Of a stretch of 64,000 bases of DNA, positions 58,820-64,000 are shown in pieces. The notes beneath the pieces are model-generated. The model worked only from the letters and a program-made list of their open reading frames with translations. It did not search any database and was not told the origin of the DNA. A program made the translations under genes and the position numbers. Each line of letters starts with the position of its first letter. Position 1 is the first letter of the stretch. Source of the DNA: Nectonema munidae (taxonomy: Eukaryota > Nematomorpha > Nectonematoida > Nectonematidae); the NCBI GenBank assembly GCA_030549495.1, contig JAUIRK010000535.1:62001-126000 (forward strand), given 5' to 3'.

Positions 58820-59599
58820 TATTTGCGGAGGGGTAAATTGATGTTGAGATGAAGCGTTGTTCATTTGATTGTCCATCAGAGGTTTCATGTTATTAGAAGA
58901 CACAGCTGGCTTAGATAACTGTTGAAACGCTTGAGATTTACTACTTGGTTTAGCATCTTTAACTTTTAAAAATGAAAAGGTATTAAGCCTTAATTTTGTA
59001 TATTATGAAATGCTACTATTTGGAAAGCCTTGAGACATGTTTGCGGGAGACTCGCTGCTGTAACTATTCATCTGAGATATGCCCTAAACAAATTTCAATA
59101 AAATATGCATATATTGCTATTGACTAATGTTTAACCTTGAAAGAATTCTTGCTTTGTTGCATCAGGGCCTCGGTTTCTTTGCGACGGCGATCTTCGCGAA
59201 TCATATCAGATTCTTGTTTAGCCCTTAAAAGAAACGTCATGATTAAAACCAAAATTACAAAGACTAATGATAAAAAAACTTTAATCTCTCTAAACGAGCC
59301 TCATCTAGCTTCCTTAATTCTTCTTGTCTCTGAAGTAACTCTAAACAAGAAGGGACTTTGTTTAAAAAAAGGTCAATTGTAAGAAAAGAAATCAGGTTTA
59401 ACCTTGACGAAGTGTAATGGCTTGATGCTCTTGTAATGCATTTTCCATATCTGATTCTAAGGCCTCTCTATCTTCTAGAATTTTCTTTTCAATGGAATCT
59501 CTTTGGATCTTCTCATTTTGATATAGTTCTTTCCATCTATTACCATATTCATACTCAAAAGAGCCCGGGATAGCAAATCTAGGCTCCATTTCAGTCTGT
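58820..59599 (-). CDS. nonA: DBHS-family RNA-binding protein (nonA/NONO/SFPQ), NOPS to coiled-coil exons
   Basis: Five exons read on the minus strand: 59599-59403, 59340-59280, 59223-59136, 59083-59017 and 58962-58820. They are separated by introns of 62, 56, 52 and 54 nt with GT-AG borders. Exon 1 enters in phase 2 after CAATTTATAG and gives QTEMEPRFAIPGSFEYEYGN then RWKELYQNEK. This is the block after the second RRM in DBHS proteins (human NONO: RFAQPGSFEYEYAMRWKAL). Then follow EHQAITLRQ, LLQRQEELRKLDEARL (human LMRRQEELRRMEEL), REDRRRKETEALMQQ and NSFKG (human QEGFKG). The last two exons are Ser/Asn/Gln-rich. Known DBHS proteins are nuclear, bind RNA and DNA, and pair through this coiled coil in splicing, transcription and paraspeckle-type complexes. 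The RRM exons are not in the window. If intron 4 is retained, translation stops at 59003 (PNSSIS). If the last donor is unused it stops at 58769. Confidence 0.88.
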
Positions 59600-59814
59600 C
59601 TATAAATTGAGTAAAATAAATAAATAATAAAAATTTGAAATAAAAGGATACCAAATCGAAAATCTTTTATTTTATTAAAATGTATTAAAAAAAAATTTTG
59701 TACAGTGAACTGTCCCCTTTTGTGAATCTTAATCACAAAGTTTAAGATTAATCAAAGTTTAAGGGTAGTAAATAAAAGTGTAATTGTAATTGAAAGTTAT
59801 AATTGACCCCAACC

Positions 59815-61285
59815 CTGCCACGGGAGACCAAATATTCAAGTAATCCTTAAAAGGTCCTCAGACATTTCGCCCCATTATTTTCATAAGACAGTTCGCCTCA
59901 TGGACAATTCGCCCCATTATTTTCATAAGACCGTTCGTCCTATGGACAATTCGCCCCATTATTTTCATAAGACCGTTCGTCCTATGGACAATTCGCCCCA
60001 TTATTTTCATAAGACATTTTGTCTCATGGACAATTCTCCCCATTATTTCATAAAATAATTCGCCTCATAATTTTCATAAGACGATTTGCCTCATGCTCAA
60101 TTTGCCCCATTATTTTTATAAGAGAATGCGCTCTATTATTTTTATAAAACTTTCAGTCCTTCTATTGTTATAAGACAATTCTTTCCATTAAAAATTTGCT
60201 CTATTTTTATAATACAATTCTTGCCATAGACAATTTACTCTATTTATGCAGATCAATTAGCACTATTGTTTTATAAACCCTTTTTTCAATTTTTTTACTC
60301 TTTTACCCTTTTTTCATAAGACTATTTTTCGTAAAACGGATTGGCATATAAACGTTTTGCTTAATATCACAACTCATCTCAATAAAAATAAATATATTTT
60401 AATTTTATTTAGTTTTTTGAAGAATTGTTTTTTGAAAGGCAGTTATTTTATAAATGAAACAAATATTTAAAAATTTTAAACAAAATAAAAATTAATATCT
60501 TGTAATTGTAATAGCATCGTAATTATCTTTTTCTTCAATTTCATCATCAATAATTAAAAAATATTTAAAAGTGATAAAAAAAATTAACAGTTAAAATTAG
60601 AGATAAAATAAACAAGAATATAAAATTTTTTAATAATTTTACACATAATAAACAAAGATGAATGAAACAAATAGCCTATGAGACAATTTTGCCATGGGGT
60701 GAATTATCTATGGGGCGAAATGTCTGTCGATCCTTTAAAATAGAGTGTATTCCACGCATACCTAAAGTCCTAAATTTATAGGACTACTTTATTTTTTTTA
60801 CAAAATTGGTGAATTTAAATACTATACTTCCAGCGAAAATATTTTAATTAAGTTTGCAGAATATACACTAGTTTAAAAAAATCCAAAATTGTTAGAGGGT
60901 GGAATAGGCTTTTCATTTGAAAAATGAAGTAGTCTACCAGGCACATTACAGGAATTGATGAAAGGATATTTGATTCATAGAGAAAACAAATAACTGAAGG
61001 TTGGATAGTTTTATGAGTGAATGTAGTCTAAAGGCAAAGAGTCTACTAGACACCCTGCGATGTTTATATGAAAAAATGTGATTGATTCAGGAGCAAGGGT
61101 ATAAAATGAAATTATAATTGTGCAAACAAAAAATTAAGCTCGTGTTATTTCATTTTACTCAGCATCATTCAAAAATAGTTTAAAAGCTAAATTGATACAA
61201 GCTACAAAAAGTAATAAACTAAAAAAGTAATTTTCACTATTTTAAAATGGAACCGTCTGCTCTCAGAATAATTTCAAAATAATAT
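59815..61285 (-). mobile_element. Non-autonomous hAT family H, copy IV (fragment)
   Basis: It matches copy II 31260-32830 reversed: CCACGGGAGACCAAATATTC at 59819, then 60740-61240. It keeps the uninterrupted site of the 547-bp insertion and carries the 42-bp-repeat element at a place of its own. Neither H terminus is present. At about 61281-61293 it is joined abruptly to satellite element C, and the tRNA-like part is deleted. Confidence 0.75.
59853..60732. mobile_element. 880-bp element with 42-bp tandem repeats, in H copy IV
   Basis: It begins GGTCCTCAGACATTTCGCCCC and ends GGGGCGAAATGTCTGTCGAT. Flanks CCTTAAAA (59845-59852) and CCTTTAAAA (60732-60740) are a near duplication. The left arm has five good and several decayed 42-bp units (59868 to about 60240). 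The minus-strand frame through it (GRIVHRTNGLMKIM repeated every 14 residues) follows from the 42-bp period and is not a gene. Confidence 0.8.
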
Positions 61286-61287
61286 GA

Positions 61288-63366
61288 TAAATAGATGATG
61301 ATTTCATTTCTGAACAGTTTTCGCATTTAGGTTTTACTGCTTGTGCCAATCCAAATATCCCAAAATATTCTCACTAATTTCACACGAAATATATGTTTTT
61401 ATACCAACTCGACCATAATAATTTTTTTTTCTGAAATTATTTTTTGCATTTAGAGGTTTTAATGTCTGAAAGTGTCAATCAAATGTTCGATTTACGTCTA
61501 ATGTCTACAGAAATATTTTTGAAATTTAAATAAAATATCTGTTTTTATGCCAAATGGAAGATGCTGGTTTCATTTTTGGACTCAGGTTTGGCATTTATAG
61601 TTTTAAAATATCTGAAAGCTTCAATAAGATTTGCGGTTTACTTCTAGATACTGTCTTCAAAAATATTTTTTAAAAAATAATATATGTTTTATACCAAATC
61701 GACTATGCTTATTTTATTTCTGTACTGGATTTTGGATAATACGGTTAAAAAATATCTCGAAGTGGCAATTGAATTAGTAATGTATGCCTGAAAATCAGTT
61801 CTGTAAAAAATTTTCAAAAAATCGTTGCATATTAGATATTATATAGTAAAAATTTGTTTTTGTATATTTTGGCTTATAATACTTTCTTCAATCATCTTGA
61901 GTATGAAATATGTATCAAAAAAAACAAAACGTATTATAAAATCTTTTGAAAATTTGTATGAGAGAAGGAACGAAGTTGAAAACTAATTGAAAAGAGAACA
62001 TGTGATCAAAACAAATAATTAAAAAAATATATGTATCTTGACTAAATGGAAGATCTACCATGTTCTAATGAACTAGGAAGTGGTTTAATTATATAATATT
62101 AGGTGCTTCAAAAAAGATTTTGACCGTGAAAAAGAAGTTCCTCTTTTACAAATGAAAAATATTTAAATCTATAGCTTATCATCTAGGATTACAATGAACA
62201 TTTAGCTAAGATGGGTAGGAAATCTGAAAATTTAGAATAGGTCAGATTTATCAAAAATTGCACAAATGCCAATATGTGAGAATTTAGTCACTATCAAGAT
62301 ATTTTTAATTTAAATTGAATTTGTCCATTTTTTGCTTTTGCGCCAAAGGAATAATTTTTCAGATGAAGAACGTGGACAACTTTTTGTAATTGAACAATGA
62401 ACATCACGAATGATTCATCAGAAATAAACCTTTGAAATGAGAGTGGTTGACAAATATTTAGGCATGATAATAAAATACACGATACTGATAAAAAAGTCTA
62501 AGATCATCAAGAAGATTCTTTAATCAGAATGCTTTGAGAGAGGAAAAAAGTAATTTTATCATTATAAAAAAATTTTGAACCACATTGAAGAATATAAATT
62601 TCTAATGAAAAAAGCGCTACCAAAAAAGGATCATCGTAGAATGAATAGCAAAATTACATACCGTAAATTATAAAATGACGTAGAGACTACGAGCCGATAA
62701 CAAATTTGTAGCCAAAAAGATGGAGGTCGTATCGAGATGCATAAGTTACTGTAGAATGAAATATTTTGAGTGAATTAAACACCTAAAGTTGGTTTATTAA
62801 ATAAATTAAGAAAATAATTACCAGAGAAATACTGCAAGTAGAAGTTATTTTTATGTTTATAAATTCTACATACTTGAAATGTATAAAAAAAACTTTTTAT
62901 AAGAATAAAAATTTTAATTTTGACATGGGCTGTCATATTTAAATTATTTTGTCAGGTTTGACTAATATTTATAAAAAAAAAGGAATATAACCAGTAAACA
63001 CAGCCTACTTGAAAATGGGTATATATATGTAAAATGCCATACACGGTAAACTTCATCATCTCCCTATACTTTTATTTAACGTAATTCTCTAATTCAAAAA
63101 ACCGTGCCTGATCCTTTCTTTTTGGGATAAATCAATTTTTTGACAGTTTTGATTGTTTTTCATTAAAAAAGAATATCACCACTGAATTAGGCATGCTTAA
63201 AAATGGGTATATATGTGTAAAAAAACTTTATATTATTACTTAGATAAAAAGTTTCTTTTTAAGATGAGCTGTCATATATAAATCAATGCTTTGATAACTT
63301 TAATTGATTTTTATAAAAAAAAATGAATATCACCGCTGAATTCAGCATGCTTGAAAATCGGTGTAT
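61288..63366 (-). mobile_element. Satellite-bearing element, copy C (inverted fragment)
   Basis: Read on the minus strand it has about three decayed satellite units (63366-62880), the conserved tail (about 62880-62110) and the arm equivalent to copy B 28831-29580 plus about 60 bp beyond the H II insertion point. It thus shows the empty site of H copy II near 61375. Both outer ends are lost: left to the junction with H copy IV, right to the element that begins near 63367. Confidence 0.85.
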
Positions 63367-64000
63367 ATCAGAGTGGTCCATCAAAGCATGGTAAAAATTT
63401 TTTTTTAGATAATTTTGATTAGAACCCTGCATTTGGTTTTGACACTTAAAAGATTATTGAGGCAGAAATTTGAAAGAAAAATATGTTTTAAAGGCTGCAC
63501 AAGTCGGTCAAAGTTTCTTGGCAATTACATAACTTTGCGTTTTTGGCAAAAAAAAAGATAGATATAAGTAGCAGCCGTTTTTGAGTAATATATTAAATAA
63601 ATAGGGCGAATACCAAGTTAAATTACTCTGATTTATGTTAATAATTGCTTTTTTAGACATATAGAGCAGATGGAGTGCAATAGTAGCCAAGCAATCGACA
63701 AAACAAAAACCAGATCTACATCTCAGGTATGGTTAGTTGGTCCTGTCAATTCAACTTTCCCACAGCAAGGGAGGCTGCCAACACTTCCTGAAACACTTGC
63801 TGTTTTCTTCCACTATCACACAGATGGCAAACAGAAACTTAAACAAAGTGCTCGAATGACAGTGTCACAGTTAATACCATTCTGGCAAAAAGCTGGTTTA
63901 CCAACCGCTTTAAGCTATGATATAGAAAAACGCCTAATGAAAGTCCACAGACAATTCCAAGGGTTGAAGAAAGCAATTAAGCGCAAATCTAAGACACAAC
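63367..64000 (+). mobile_element. 5' end of a second hAT-like element of the unnamed family
   Basis: It starts inside a satellite unit of copy C with AGAGTGGTCCATC, related to AGGGTGATTCCT at the opposite end of the copy at 15207-16902. After about 300 bp of leader it carries the first coding exon. It runs out of the window. Confidence 0.5.
63670..64000 (+). CDS. hAT-like transposase (unnamed family), N-terminal exon, partial
   Basis: The frame opens at ATG 63670 (MECNSSQAIDK) and stays open to the window end, 110 codons. GCTTTTTTAG at 63647-63656 could alternatively be an acceptor for a longer exon. It reads VWLVGPVNSTFPQQGRLPTL, then PETLAVFFHYHTDG, VSQLIPFWQKAGLPTA and HRQFQGLKKAIKRKSK. 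I know the pattern LPT-x-x-EVL-x-x-F-x-Y followed by FW-x-KA-x-IPT as the N-terminal, probably DNA-binding, part of the metazoan family whose core lies at 15448-16900. No break is seen so far, so this copy may be younger. Confidence 0.65.
   Translation, partial: MECNSSQAIDKTKTRSTSQVWLVGPVNSTFPQQGRLPTLPETLAVFFHYHTDGKQKLKQSARMTVSQLIPFWQKAGLPTALSYDIEKRLMKVHRQFQGLKKAIKRKSKTQ

Larger units (their letters stand above)
59600..64000 (-). other. Upstream DBHS intron, at least 4.4 kb, containing H copy IV and satellite element C
   Basis: Exon 59403-59599 has a clear acceptor but no further DBHS exon is seen to the window end. The interval is occupied by transposons (59815-63366 and the element starting near 63367). 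That the interval is one intron is inference. Confidence 0.5.

Noticed and set aside
59858-60043. Minus-strand frame with a 14-residue repeat
   Set aside because: The 42-bp tandem unit is a multiple of three, so the frame stays open by arithmetic.

Overview
The window is AT-rich, intron-bearing animal DNA. Its introns are very short (46-62 nt) where no transposon has entered them, and the transposons are piggyBac (PGBD3- and PGBD4-like), several hAT lineages, Tigger/pogo and G-poor LINEs. An arthropod, probably a copepod of the salmon-louse kind, fits best; this is inference from gene style and repeats, not a database result. No LTR retroelement, Polinton, CRISPR array, rRNA or ordinary tRNA gene was recognised.

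Two host genes are visible. (1) At 7039-8118 (+) is a GC-richer 359-codon Tyr/Asn/Ser-rich frame that looks like a last exon behind a splice acceptor. (2) On the minus strand, 43803-59599, is the 3' part of a DBHS-family gene (nonA/NONO/SFPQ/PSPC1). Five short exons at 58820-59599 encode the NOPS/coiled-coil region. A sixth exon ending in KRPRRY sits about 14.9 kb downstream at 43803-43958. The RRM exons must lie beyond the right edge.

Everything else is mobile or repeated. 3.2-5.4 kb: two piggyBac remnants. 8.8-13.5 kb: a TTAA-bounded element holding 26 copies of a ~150-bp satellite. 14.8-21.2 kb: a piggyBac scrap, an hAT-like transposase of an unnamed family, and a non-autonomous hAT copy (family H, copy I) carrying a 3-kb autonomous-type hAT. 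21.4-26.5 kb: foldback elements, Tigger and a piggyBac with an internal inversion. 26.5-34.1 kb: a multi-level nest (hAT gene > satellite element B > H copy II > three small elements). 35.1-39.1 kb: a piggyBac with both ends and a LINE inside. 40-41.6 kb: hAT derivatives. 44-58.8 kb: the DBHS intron, with LINE, piggyBac and hAT pieces and H copy III. 59.8-63.4 kb: H copy IV joined to an inverted satellite element C. 63.7-64 kb: the N-terminal exon of the same unnamed transposase family as at 15.4-16.9 kb.

Because H has several copies and the satellite element three, many insertions can be dated relative to each other: an empty site in one copy shows the insertion and its target duplication in another. 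The most interesting signals are the satellite array inside a piggyBac-like element, the shared target site of two different hATs beside a tRNA-like domain, a transposase intron conserved in three piggyBac copies, the inverted segment inside one of them, and the transposon-filled DBHS introns.
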